Assembly: GCF_028583425.1 (NCBI RefSeq) | Contig: NC_072801.1 | Coordinates: forward strand, 64,743,766 to 64,807,765 | From: Eublepharis macularius | Taxonomy: Eukaryota; Chordata; Lepidosauria; Squamata; Eublepharidae | Direction: 5' to 3' | Length of the DNA stretch: 64,000 bases | Part shown: positions 1 through 9,203 of the stretch, piece by piece | Position numbering within the stretch: position 1 is the stretch's first letter | Layout: each line of letters opens with the position of its first letter | Program-made: the position numbers and the translations under genes | Notes under the pieces: generated by a model | The model's input: only the letters and a program-made list of their open reading frames with translations | What the model was told of the DNA's origin: nothing | The model's database searches: none

Positions 1-566
1 TTTCTCTGCATTTATTTAATCATTCTTCCTAAACACTGTAGTGTGGTACATATAGTGTTGCCAACAGGCCTGTAGAAAAGTCTCCTGTTCATAAAATAGG
101 GACAAAATGTGTGGAAATGAGCAGATGAAGCTTTTTATGGCATGGAGGTATATAACATCACTTGGTATGTACTGCAGATCAAACTGACACTATAAAAGAC
201 AAATAAAACAACCAGTTTAAGAGTCGGCAGCCCTCGTCCTCATTCTTCCCCAGTTGACATCCTTTGACATCTCCCTTTCCCACATCTTTCAAGGTACCAA
301 TGCTGAAAGTACTGCTGAGGCTAGGGAGTGGAAAGCAGCTGACAGCAACTCAGCCACAGACTGAGACAGCTCTTCTTAATCTTTGTCACACAGATATCCT
401 CATCCTTGGAAAATCACCTCAAAAAGACCTTCATAATTTGCCAACTTATCACTAAAAAGGTGATAAGAATGTGCATAAGCCTCTTTGCACTGGAACAGTG
501 GTCATCTTAGGATATGAAAGCGTAATATGCAGCAATTCTGCTGAAGTGTAGCAGGTCTGGAGAGCA
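1..566. other. Non-coding, with a repeat shared with 56885-57010
   Basis: Bases about 55-175 (GTTGCCAACAGG, TGTGTGGAAAT, GGCATGGAG, ATAACATCAC) match 56889-57005 in order, so this is an interspersed or duplicated repeat. Nothing codes convincingly in the rest. Confidence 0.4.
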
Positions 567-760
567 GGGCTGTTTCCAGATGGCTTACCTTCACCTGGAA
601 CGTCGCGCCTCGTTGTGGTGAAAATGCAAAATATTGCATTTCCTCTCGCGAGTTTTGCGTGATATCGCACAAAACTTGCGAGAGGAAATGCGATATTTCG
701 CATTTTCACCACAACGAGGGGCGACATTCCGGGTGAAGGTAAGCCATCTGGAAATGGCCC
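567..760. mobile_element. Long palindromic MITE, copy 1
   Basis: The two halves are near-perfect reverse complements around base 667, from TTTCCAGATGGCTTACC at the left to GGTAAGCCATCTGGAAA at the right, with GC-rich arms containing GCGAGAGGAAATGC. The whole could fold into one hairpin. It is a non-autonomous inverted-repeat element; a second copy lies at 20612. Superfamily unknown. Confidence 0.75.
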
Positions 761-864
761 AGTTAGAATTTTGGGAGATTTCCAGGCCCCACTGGGAGTT
801 TGGCAATCATACTGGGAGACCACCTGGGAACTCTAGAATTTCCTAGATGAAAGGCAGAAGGACA

Positions 865-1095
865 TAATAATAGCTGTGCTTGTATACCACTCTTCTAGAC
901 AGATTAGTGGCCTACTAGGAGCAATGAACAAGGTCAGTATTTCGATTATTTCCACAATACAGCTGGGGAGCTGCAGCTGAGGGGAGTGGCTTACCCAAGG
1001 CCACCTACTGAGCTCATGGCAGAAATAAGGATTTGAACCAGCAGAGTGCTGATTTGCAACCCAACCACTTAGCTACCACACTACAGCACCTCTCA
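865..1095 (-). mobile_element. MIR-like SINE, minus strand
   Basis: The stretch reads in reverse as a tRNA-derived SINE with a core like MIR. The landmark CTTACCCAAGGCCACCTACT and a following GGATTTGAACC box are visible on the plus strand, with the tRNA-like head near 1095. It is old and partly decayed. Confidence 0.55.
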
Positions 1096-2935
1096 TCTAG
1101 GAAGAGATGTCACCCCTTTCCAAGGCGTCTTCTTTTAACAACAGCAGCAGCAGCAGCAACAACAACAACAGTAACATATCTTTACACACTGTAGCATCAT
1201 TAAGCCCTGCAGTAGATGTAATGGCAGCAGCTCTGCATAAAAGCTTTCAGTTGCTGTATATACCTATACCATGAGGTACATTTTTATTACTTTGATTGTT
1301 CAAGTACGCATTTAATGTGCATAGCAAAATCCTTGCTTGGCTGATAGTCTTTGCCACCTCATCACTCCTCCCAATTCATTTTCAAGAGTTGTCCATGCTG
1401 CCACTTCCGCCACCTGATTGCATAGCTGAGGTGGCCAATTTGGACTCCAATTCTGCGTGGTATAGTTTACTCATCCAAAGCCACCTCTATGTCCATGGGC
1501 CAAGGTTTTTCTTTAGTTTGCTGGTCATTTTCTACCCTCTTCCCATGTACTCTCTAGGTTGAGACAGCCATTTGCTCCTCTCAGAGTCTCTTGTTATGAC
1601 TAAGCCAACTCCCATGCAAAGTCAGGTTTGTCAGGTCAAATTCAAGATTTCATGGGTACCATAGGACTCTTCCAGGCTCTTTCGGACATAACATATGAAA
1701 ATGGAAAGTCTAATGGGAAGAGATCTGTAGAAAAAGTTACATTCATCTATTTTACAGCAAAGATCAATGAACAGAAAGCAGTGCTAATAAAATAGTGATA
1801 GCCATATAAAAAGAAGAGCTACCTTTAGAAAAAACAAACAAACATTGTCTACAACTGAAACAAGGAAGAGGGGGTTGTATGGGAGGCAGTAGGGCTGATA
1901 TAGGTTAAAGAAAAAAACATGATAGTTCTAAAACTCTGAATTGGGCATTTCTCTTAATTTTGCAATCCAGTTCTATTTCATTGTTTGTTGTATGTACTAT
2001 ATTGTTTTACTGTAGGTAGAATATTTTAGTGTGGCGTTCTGTATCTGTAATTTTGTAATCCAGTTTTATTACATTGTTAATGCATTATACTGCTATGCTT
2101 GCATTTTTGATTGTGTAGTTTGCCTTAAGTCTCAGTGAGAAAGGTGGACTGTAACTGAAGTAAATAAATAAAATAAAAAGATCCTGGATTCCAAAGTTAG
2201 AGTTTTTATGGACAACTGAAATGTGGACAGAGTCCTCAGTTCTGTTTCACTATCCAAGCTCTCTAAAGTACATTTTTGAATTCACAGTGTGAGATGCCCT
2301 CCCTCACCCTCCACTCTTTTTTCCTGCAGATAGAATTCGGGTTGGTTGCTGTGGTGAGTAGTAGATAAATTGCCCTTTCAGCTGCTGTAAAAAAAACTGA
2401 ATATGTTAATTCACAGAACAACACAGCTACTGTAACCTTCTTTTTAAAAAGTGTACTTTATACATGACACACGTGCTGCACTGGAAGGACTTCTGTGGCA
2501 TACAGCAGTATAATATCCAGGCATAAGTATTCACACAGGCTAATGCCTCCTCTCAGACAGGAGAAGAGAATGATGTATGTCATCTTGTGTCCCCACTTGG
2601 ATAAAGGGAGTGTATCAGTGAAATAAATAAATACAGCTATGGTCTCTCTTCAAATGAAATGGATTATCTGGTTGCAATTCTATATGATTTCAGGCCTAAT
2701 TATAGGATCAGGGTGGAAAGTAAGCTGGTAGAAGTCAGTACTAAGTACTGGTAAGAAAGGGACTGAAGTAGTACTGAAAGTAAAATTATTATAAATTTAC
2801 AGCAAGACAGCATATAGTGCTTCTTGGTTAGGATTTCAGGTGAATGGCCTCCAAGGTCATAGACTGCTATGGCCCATTTTGACCTACTTGTTGCAGCATT
2901 ATAAAGTGAATCCTTCTCACTCTTTTCTCATATAG
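1096..2935. other. Intronic or intergenic DNA with simple and LINE-tail repeats
   Basis: A (CAG/CAA)n tract lies at about 1140-1171. About 1920-2175 looks like the 3' tail of a LINE or SINE: AT-rich, with AGTCTCAGTGAGAAAGGTGGACTG and a terminal (TAAA)n. Copy 1 of the M-exon flank begins near 2770. No gene seen. Confidence 0.4.
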
Positions 2936-2977
2936 CTCCTATACCAGCCAAAAGGATTTTAGGAAGAAGAGACTTAG
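2936..2977 (+). CDS. Candidate linker micro-exon M1 (42 bp, phase 1-1)
   Basis: A TATAG acceptor after a pyrimidine-rich tract and a G|GTAATG donor bound 42 bases that read through in phase 1 as a short Pro/Arg-rich segment (A-P-I-P-A-K-R-I-L-G-R-R-D-L-G). The same arrangement recurs at 3807 and 6372 within homologous flanks, and copy lengths differ only by a multiple of three, which supports coding use. The phase is the one used by the CARD exons downstream, so it could be spliced into the N-terminal linker of locus 1. There is no transcript evidence and the segment is too short for a domain call. It may instead be an intronic repeat with chance splice sites. Confidence 0.45.
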
Positions 2978-3124
2978 GTAATGGACAGTAGAATGCTGTA
3001 AGCCATTTTGTGTCCCCTTTGGGGAGAAAAGCAGGGACAGACAGACAAAATTATGGCCAGGTAGTCCAATGTTGAGTCCTGGATAAAGATTCATTCTGAT
3101 GTAAATGGCAGGGGTCCAAGTGTC

Positions 3125-3587
3125 CAGATGCTGTGGATGATGCTGATTATTACCTTCAAAGCCCTACATGGTCTGAGACACCACAGGAGCCAGCCCAGCA
3201 GCTCAGATCATCACCAGAGGTTCTGTAGTGTATGTCTCCACATTCAGAGGTCAAAGGACCGAACACCGGAATCAGGGTCTTTTCAGCACTAGCACCCAAA
3301 CTATGGACCGAAAGTTTGACTGGCGTCAAATTTACAATCTTGTAGACATTTTCATTTTCTCCATCATCCTGACAAGGATATTCCTGCCTCCTGCCCACTC
3401 CACAAGGTCCTTTGGCCATTGAGCTGCTTTTATAACATGGGATGTTTGGAGGTTTCATTGTTGCTGTTCTGTATTTTAAGACTTTGTATAGGAGGTTTTA
3501 TTGCTCTGTGCATTTATTTATGATCTTTGATGATTTTATATGTTCATGTTTAATCTCATTTTGCTTCTGTTTGGAATTTTATGCTAT
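3125..3587 (+). mobile_element. L2-like LINE 3' fragment
   Basis: The stretch contains ACCTTCAAAGCCCTACATGG, a TCTTTTCAGCACT word and a downstream AT-rich tail, which I recognise from a common squamate LINE 3' region. It lies between micro-exons M1 and M2 and may explain why copy 1 of the duplication is interrupted. No intact protein remains. Confidence 0.4.
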
Positions 3588-4300
3588 ATTACTGTTGGTT
3601 GTCTTGTTCAGTTTTACAGTTGTTCTAATTTTTATATTGAGAGAAAAATTATTATAAATTTAAATTATTATAAATTTACAGCAAGATGGTATATAATGCC
3701 TTATAGTTTCAATTTCACTGCAAATGTCCTCTAAGGTCATAGGCCCATTTTGACCCATTTGTTTCAGCATCATAAAGTTACTTCTTTTCACTCTTTTCTT
3801 TTATAGCTCCACCTCCTATGCCACCCCAAAGGATTTTAAGAAGAGACTCAGGTAATAGACAGGATAAATTTGGCAAAGTTCCTTCCTTTGAGATGTGAGA
3901 CCTGATTTAGCTGTGGAAATGGAATTACAAGGAAAAGTTAAGCCCAAATTAAGAAAGGATTCTAAAACAGTCAGTTACCGTTCACCACCACCCATCTTGC
4001 CTCTTTTCCAGATAGAGAACCCTGACCATAAACTCCAGGTCCCCTAATCCCTTCTCACCAGAGATGTCACCAGTTCCCTATATCAGCTCAGTTCCTATGT
4101 CAACCACCCCTCATCTAACTACTGCTTGGGGTAATTGGAGTCAGGGAACTCAGTGATTCTTTCCTTTACAGCTGCCACCATTTTCTTAATTATATATATT
4201 GGTTGTGGCCAGAATATTGTATTGCTTTCTCTGAGCCCAGACAGATCTAGTCAGCAGGGTTTCAAATGGGGGGAGGTAGAGTTTTATTTACAACTTGACT
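3588..4300 (+). repeat. Tandem-duplicated block, copy 2 (carries M2)
   Basis: The block from about 3588 to 4300 aligns with about 6159-7850. Shared landmarks in order are CTTGTTCAGTTTTACAGTT, the micro-exon, AATTAAG followed by TTCTAAAACA, CCCATCTTGCCTCTTTT, ACTACTGC and ATATATTGGTTGTG. A shorter, related stretch at about 2770-3010 carries M1. This is local duplication of intronic DNA with a candidate exon. The exact ends are estimated by eye. Confidence 0.6.
3807..3851 (+). CDS. Candidate linker micro-exon M2 (45 bp, phase 1-1)
   Basis: This is the second copy of the micro-exon. The acceptor is TTATAG and the donor is CAG|GTAATA. It reads A-P-P-P-M-P-P-Q-R-I-L-R-R-D-S-G in phase 1, one codon longer than M1 and with the same R-I-L-x-R-R-D core. 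The upstream 120 bases align well with those of M1 and M3 (shared words such as AAGGTCATAG, CCCATTTTGACC and CATAAAGT). A proline-rich, basic segment would be a disordered linker. The call rests on conservation of frame and splice sites among three copies. Confidence 0.5.
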
Positions 4301-4487
4301 AATGCATTGGGATACATCGTCCTTGACATTTTCACTGTTGATCTCAGACCACCCCAACTGTTGGTAGTTGCAAAGTAATAATTCACAGAAGCCAGCTCTG
4401 CCACATGATTTGTCTTTCACAGGCTCCAGTCCTTCTCAACTCTGTCTTTAACATTCCTTGACTGCTAGCTTAGTTCAGAGAGACTGA

Positions 4488-4605
4488 GGGCCAAGCTACA
4501 AGTGACGAATGACACTTGAACAGCAAGTGGATTGAGTGGAGGGCAAGTGAACAGGGAGAAATACACTGGCTGTTCAAGGGTCATTCATCACTTGTAGCTT
4601 GGCCC
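4488..4605. mobile_element. Short Harbinger-like MITE (gggccaagctaca TIR)
   Basis: Inverted ends GGGCCAAGCTACAAGTGA and its complement enclose an unrelated core. The ends match the elements at 14209, 27458 and 48090. Flanks TGA and TTA are compatible with a TNA duplication that has mutated. Confidence 0.6.
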
Positions 4606-4736
4606 TTAGGCAAAAGCCTTGTGTCTGACCACAGAGTAACTACCATAAGGGAGGGGGAAAGAGCCTAAACTCCCTTTCTCCACTCCCATTTCTATTACAT
4701 CACTTTTAACGTATTGAGTTTAAGATGTTAATTAGT

Positions 4737-4816
4737 ACGGAGTCCAGTAGCACCTTTAAGACTAACAAACTATTGTAGCATAAGCTTTCGAGAACCATAG
4801 CTCTCTTCATCAGATA
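4737..4816 (-). repeat. Short repeat with hammerhead-ribozyme-like core
   Basis: On the minus strand this repeat holds CTGATGA, a short hairpin, GAAA, then GCTTATGC and TAC, the order of a minimal hammerhead core (4775-4813). The same repeat recurs inverted at 42145-42223. Such motifs are known from Penelope-like retroelements. Function is not shown. Confidence 0.5.
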
Positions 4817-5277
4817 AGTGGATCTAAGATGTTAATGTTATTAAACTTGTCCCGATTTTTAATGTCAGATTTAAAGTCCATGTTCTTGCTCAATGAGTTG
4901 AAGGAGTTATTTGTTTAAAGGAATACAGTCCTTGCATTGAAAGAGGTGATGGAGCATGTTCCTCATTTCACAGGGGGTTGTATGTTCAGCTGTTGCAGTA
5001 GATTTTCCCCCGATTCTTCATCATAAGCTTGGTGAAGGATTCCATTGTGATGAACTACTAGCTTTGAGGTGCAGCTCCATTTATGGCTGCTTCCACACAC
5101 CTTGGATAATGCACTTTCAATGCTCTTTAGTGATCATTTGGAACTGGGTTTTCATGTGTGAAACACAAAATCCACTTCTAAAAGATGACTAAAGTGCATT
5201 GAAAGTGCATTACTCAATGTGAGTAGAAACGGCCTATATCTTATGTTTGCCTCAGTCAAGGTTTTGGTGGGTTTTTT

Positions 5278-5908
5278 TTAGTTCTCTGCATATTGCAGGA
5301 TCTCTGGTGGAAGATCTTGAAAGACATCTATTTTTTTCTGATTCATTTCAAGCCCACCTTTGCATCGAGCTGTGTTGAAGATTTTGTCCTTTGTTCTCGA
5401 ATGAAGAAATTGAACATTTATGTCTTCTGAAAATCTTGGTTTGCATTTGGATGTTGGGGGAAGGCCCTGATGAAAAGATCTTATTATTACTGGTGCCAGT
5501 CCTTCCAGGTCAGGGACTGTTGCTAGCCACAGAGAAATAAAAGGCAAGAGATCTGTGTTTCCTTCCTCAGCTTCTTCAGTCCCTCTCAATTTCACGTTAT
5601 TTTGCCTTAATTTTAATTCAAGATCTATTATTTTACTCTGCATGTTTTCTTCTGAGGCTTGCAGGTTTTTTATTTCTTCCTGCAGAGTAATTGCCAACTC
5701 CAGTGCGGTGTCTGCCACTTTAGCAGCCTCTGTTAAAGCATCTAATTACTTTTAGCTGTTGAGATAGCAGATCGATCAATTGAGCAAATTTATTGGTTAT
5801 TTTTATTTCTAGGTTAGTCATAAACTCAGTTAGATCTTGTTTTGTTAAGGCTGCATGCAAATCAGAGCTTTCTGTCTGGCTGGTCACCCTTTTGTTTTCT
5901 CTTTGCAC
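5278..5908 (-). pseudogene. LINE-1 ORF1 fragment, broken
   Basis: Two minus-strand frames (5720-5908 and 5278-5718) together resemble L1 ORF1p, the RNA-binding trimer protein of L1. A coiled-coil stretch rich in Leu, Gln and Glu is followed by L-R-Q-N-N-V-K-L-R-G, the usual entry to the RRM, then a D-L-L-P-F-I-S-L-W segment. A frame change near 5720 separates the N-terminal part from the rest. It is a truncated, non-functional insertion in the intron. Confidence 0.7.
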
Positions 5909-6371
5909 CCCAGGGCCTTACTTAATGTTAGACTCATCGGGAGGGAAGAATGCTTTCCCATTCAGCTGTATTTTGTTCGCTTTTGCTTCTTGACTCTTCC
6001 CCTGTCATAAATTTTGGTCGCTAGGCAGGCAGATGCTTCTAAATCATTCAAAGGAGTGGAAAAGGCATGGGAGCTTCAGCCCTACAAATCCATCTCCATT
6101 GCATATCACTCCATCCCTACTGAAAATGATAGTTTTGAAGGGATCACTTGGGCATTCTGATTACTGTTGATTGTCTTGTTCAGTTTTACAGTTCTTCAAA
6201 TTGATATACTGAGAGAAAAATTAAGTTTACAACATTATGGTATTTAGTGTCTTATGGATTATTTAAGGTTAACAACTCTAAATATTCCCAAAGGACAGAC
6301 TGCTATCACCCCTTTTGGCCCACTTGTGCCAGCAACTTAAAGTGAATCCTTATCACTCTGTTCTTTTATAG

Positions 6372-6413
6372 TTCTTGAAGCACTCAAAATATCCACAAGA
6401 ACAATAGATTCAG
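6372..6413 (+). CDS. Candidate linker micro-exon M3 (42 bp, phase 1-1)
   Basis: This is the third and most diverged copy. It follows a TTTTATAG acceptor and ends at a strong CAG|GTAAGG donor. Phase 1 reading gives V-L-E-A-L-K-I-S-T-R-T-I-D-S-G without a stop. The flanks on both sides align with those of M2: upstream from about 6159 against 3588, downstream over the words GATAAATTTG and AATTCCTTC. M3 therefore belongs to a tandem-duplicated block rather than arising independently. Sequence drift with frame kept is compatible with a linker under weak constraint. Confidence 0.45.
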
Positions 6414-6626
6414 GTAAGGATAAATTTGACAAAATTCCTTCATTTGAAATTTGGGACAAGAACTAATCCTGGGGATTGAATTGTAGGTAAAATCAAAACC
6501 TAAATTAAGGAGGGGTTCTAAAACAATCTTCACAGAATCTCCTCAAGGGAATCTAAGAACCCATCAGAAACTCTATTTCTGTGGAAACATTTTCCAGCTA
6601 TATACAAAGAGAAGGATAACACAGAA

Positions 6627-7200
6627 CAGCGGTCATTTCATAGAAAACGAGCTGCCAGAACTCATTAGCATATCTCATTAGCATATGCCATGCCCCTTGG
6701 CATCACCAGAAGTTTGTCATTAGCATAATTGATTTGATCGTGCCCAACATGGCTGGGATTCAGCTGCTGCCAGACGGGGGAGTGTTCCACCCACCTGGCA
6801 GTGGCCGTTTTGGCCTCAATTCAGGACAAAATCCCCCGATCCAGGCCAAAATGGACCCAAAATGGCTCAAAATGGCCATTTTGGCCTGGATTGGGCCCAA
6901 AACGGACCAGATTGGGTCAGTGACAGGCAGGGGAGGGGTCCACTGTCAGGCACTGACCCAACCCTGCTGGGTTTGGCCCTGATCCCAGCCAAAACAGGCC
7001 CCAAATGGCCATTTGGGGCCTGTTTGGGCCCAGATCAGGGCCAAAACAGCCCAGACCAGGTCGATGCTGAGCAGGAGAGGGCCTGGATCAGGGCCCGAAT
7101 CAGGACCAAAATGGCCGGGACTGGGTTGGTGCCAGCCAGGAAAGGGTTCCCCCAATCAGCACCAGCCTGATCCAGGGTGTTTGGTCCCTAATCCAGGCCG
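6627..7200. mobile_element. hAT-type MITE relative, copy 1 (decayed right end)
   Basis: It begins CAGCGGTCATTTCATAG, like the elements at 22804 and 39316, and shares the CATTAGCATA words and the interior of repeated CCAAAATGGCC motifs. The right terminal repeat could not be found, so the end is approximate. It interrupts block copy 3. Confidence 0.55.
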
Positions 7201-7875
7201 AAAGTAAAAATTATTTTTAAACTGTCTCACTGCGGTTTGAGTTTCACCAGCCCCCCCCCCCTTCGCTAGCCTTTGTGACACATTTAGACAGTGACCAAAT
7301 TTTGGACAGTTATCAAAACACTGACCCTCTTCCCATTATTGATTTTGTCTCTGTCCACAAGCTACAGCAAACACTTCCATAGATAAACATTACTTATTTT
7401 CCCTGTTCAGAGAGCATTTGGATTCTTTCCCGAATGAGACACTATCTATGTCTTAAAATATGATCTTCTGTTAAAATGATGCTTTCCATACTTAAGATGG
7501 ATTCCAGGATTGATTGATAGGTTGTATTCACTATACAGGAATACAACAACCCATCTTGCCTCTTTTCTAGGTAGAGAGCCCTGACCCGTTCATAAACACC
7601 ATGTCCCCTCTCCTTCTCAACAGACATCACCAGACAGGGTAGCTCAGTTCCCTATGTAAACCATCTTTCACCCAGCTACTGCCTAGTGTGATTGGGGTTA
7701 TGGAACTCAGTATTTTTTTCCCTGATACGCTGTCATCATTTTGTTAATTACATATATTGGTTGTGACCAGAAAAACTTGTGTGAGTTTGCATGGTTTTTC
7801 TTGAGCCAACATCCTTCCAGTCAGCAGGGCCTTTAATAGCCCTCGACTGACAGCATTCTGACCGTTCCCATTGGC
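7201..7875. other. Non-coding remainder of block copy 3
   Basis: The part from about 7550 aligns with 4000-4250. Minus-strand frames here are not recognised and are not conserved in the other copy. No gene seen. Confidence 0.4.
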
Positions 7876-7888
7876 TTCCTGTGGGATA

Positions 7889-9055
7889 CAAATCAATTTA
7901 AAGAGAGAGTCACGGAGAAAGATAGCCAAACACCAAAATAACCATGACCGACTAACTAAGTGTGAATAAACAAAGCAATTTCAAGCTGAAGTACAAAAAT
8001 ACTTTATCACACAGTTAAATAATAATCAAGTGAACTCTAAGTGGTATTGAAGCTGGCACAAAATGCTAATTGGTACAATGTGGGAGCGAGCTACAACCAA
8101 CAATGTTTTGAAAAACAATAGTCCACAACCAACACAAAGCTACCTAAAACAACCACAGAGTACAAGGACATATAGTAAACAGTAGCTAAAAAGCTTACAT
8201 GCACGAATTCATAAGCAACAGTTACATGGCTTATACAAAACGACTGACCACAAGTAGTAAGTTTTAAAGCAAAACGTTTTTTTCAAAACGTTTTTTTCAA
8301 AATTCAGTGAATTTGTAACCGCTACGGGTTTGCTAGCGAGGAATCCCGTTTTTGGTATCCCCTTCTTCCTGGCAGTTACAACAGTAAAAAATGACACACA
8401 TTTTAGAAATATCTAAACCATAAATACATTGCACAATTTATAGTATCACACTGAAATATACTCATATAAATCAAGGAAAGTCACAGCTAAATCCCATGCA
8501 CAATGGCAGCTCGTTCAATGGCGTATGCACAGCCTCATGCAAGCAATTCTCTTAAGTAGATACAAATGAACAAAACTTTAAAGGGCCAGTGTCTTGGTGT
8601 AATGTCCTCATAAATAAGCTGTTAAATCACAATTAATGTTAAGTCCATTTGGTTCCACTGAATGAAGTTTATGGATCCACCACGCCTCTCTCCTCAGCAG
8701 GTCTCTCCTTGCAAAAGAAACATCCTTGAACTTGCTCACATGCAGAACTGAGTAAAGAAAGTCTTGGTCCCTATGTTGTTTTTCCAGGAAATGTGACACC
8801 AACGGGGCATCCTCCACACCATGGCGTAATTTTGAACGATGTTCCTGTATCCAAACTTTAATAGCTCTGCTAGTGCAAGCTACATACAGTTTCTTACATG
8901 TACAAACAATAACACATACCACGTTCTGGGTGTTACAGTTTGAAAAAGCTTCACAGTATAGACCCATATCTTTGAATTGTTGTGGAGACATTACAAAATC
9001 ACAAGTGGTACCACTTAGAGTTCACTTGATTATTATTTAACTGTGTGATAAAATA
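7889..9055 (-). mobile_element. Penelope-like element 1 (3' part) with inverted ends
   Basis: A 13-bp direct repeat TTCCTGTGGGATA flanks the insertion (7876-7888 and 9056-9068). The ends about 7995-8045 and 9003-9052 are inverted copies of each other. Between them a minus-strand frame (8608-8991) encodes the C-terminal GIY-YIG-type endonuclease part of a Penelope-like element: C-V-I-V-C-T-C-K-K-L-Y-V-A, R-A-I-K-V-W-I-Q-E-H, then R-R-E-A-W-W-I-H-K-L. The YVG of the active site is YVA here, so it is probably dead. Confidence 0.75.
8608..8991 (-). pseudogene. GIY-YIG endonuclease domain of Penelope-like element 1
   Basis: The product would be the C-terminal nuclease that nicks target DNA for reverse transcription of a Penelope-like retroelement. 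A Cys-rich stretch precedes the V-C-V-I-V-C-T-C-K-K-L-Y-V-A core, followed by the R-x-x-x-W-I-Q-E-H-R helix, the H-F-L-E-K-Q-H region and the final E-A-W-W-I-H-K-L and L-N-I-N-x-D. The polymerase half is missing, and the usual Gly after the second Tyr is Ala. Confidence 0.7.
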
Positions 9056-9180
9056 TTCCTGTGGGATAAGCAGAACTGGACCTGTCCATCACAAGGCAAT
9101 AGCATACCTCTTCTGAACATCTGTTGCCTTGAAAACCCTACGGGATTGCCTTAAGTTGGCTGCAGCTTGATGGTACTTTA

Positions 9181-9203
9181 CACACACACACACACACACA
9201 CAC
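9181..9203. repeat. (CA)n microsatellite
   Basis: About 11 CA units in a row follow TACTTTA. Confidence 0.95.

Larger units (their letters stand above)
6159..7850 (+). repeat. Tandem-duplicated block, copy 3 (carries M3, interrupted by a MITE)
   Basis: This copy matches the block at 3588-4300 but is longer because a hAT-type MITE relative (from 6627) was inserted between the part with M3 and the part starting near 7550. The insertion is absent from the other copy, so the duplication came before the insertion. Confidence 0.6.

Noticed and set aside
7442-7630. Minus-strand frame in block copy 3
   Set aside because: The homologous stretch in block copy 2 (about 4000-4100) does not preserve it.
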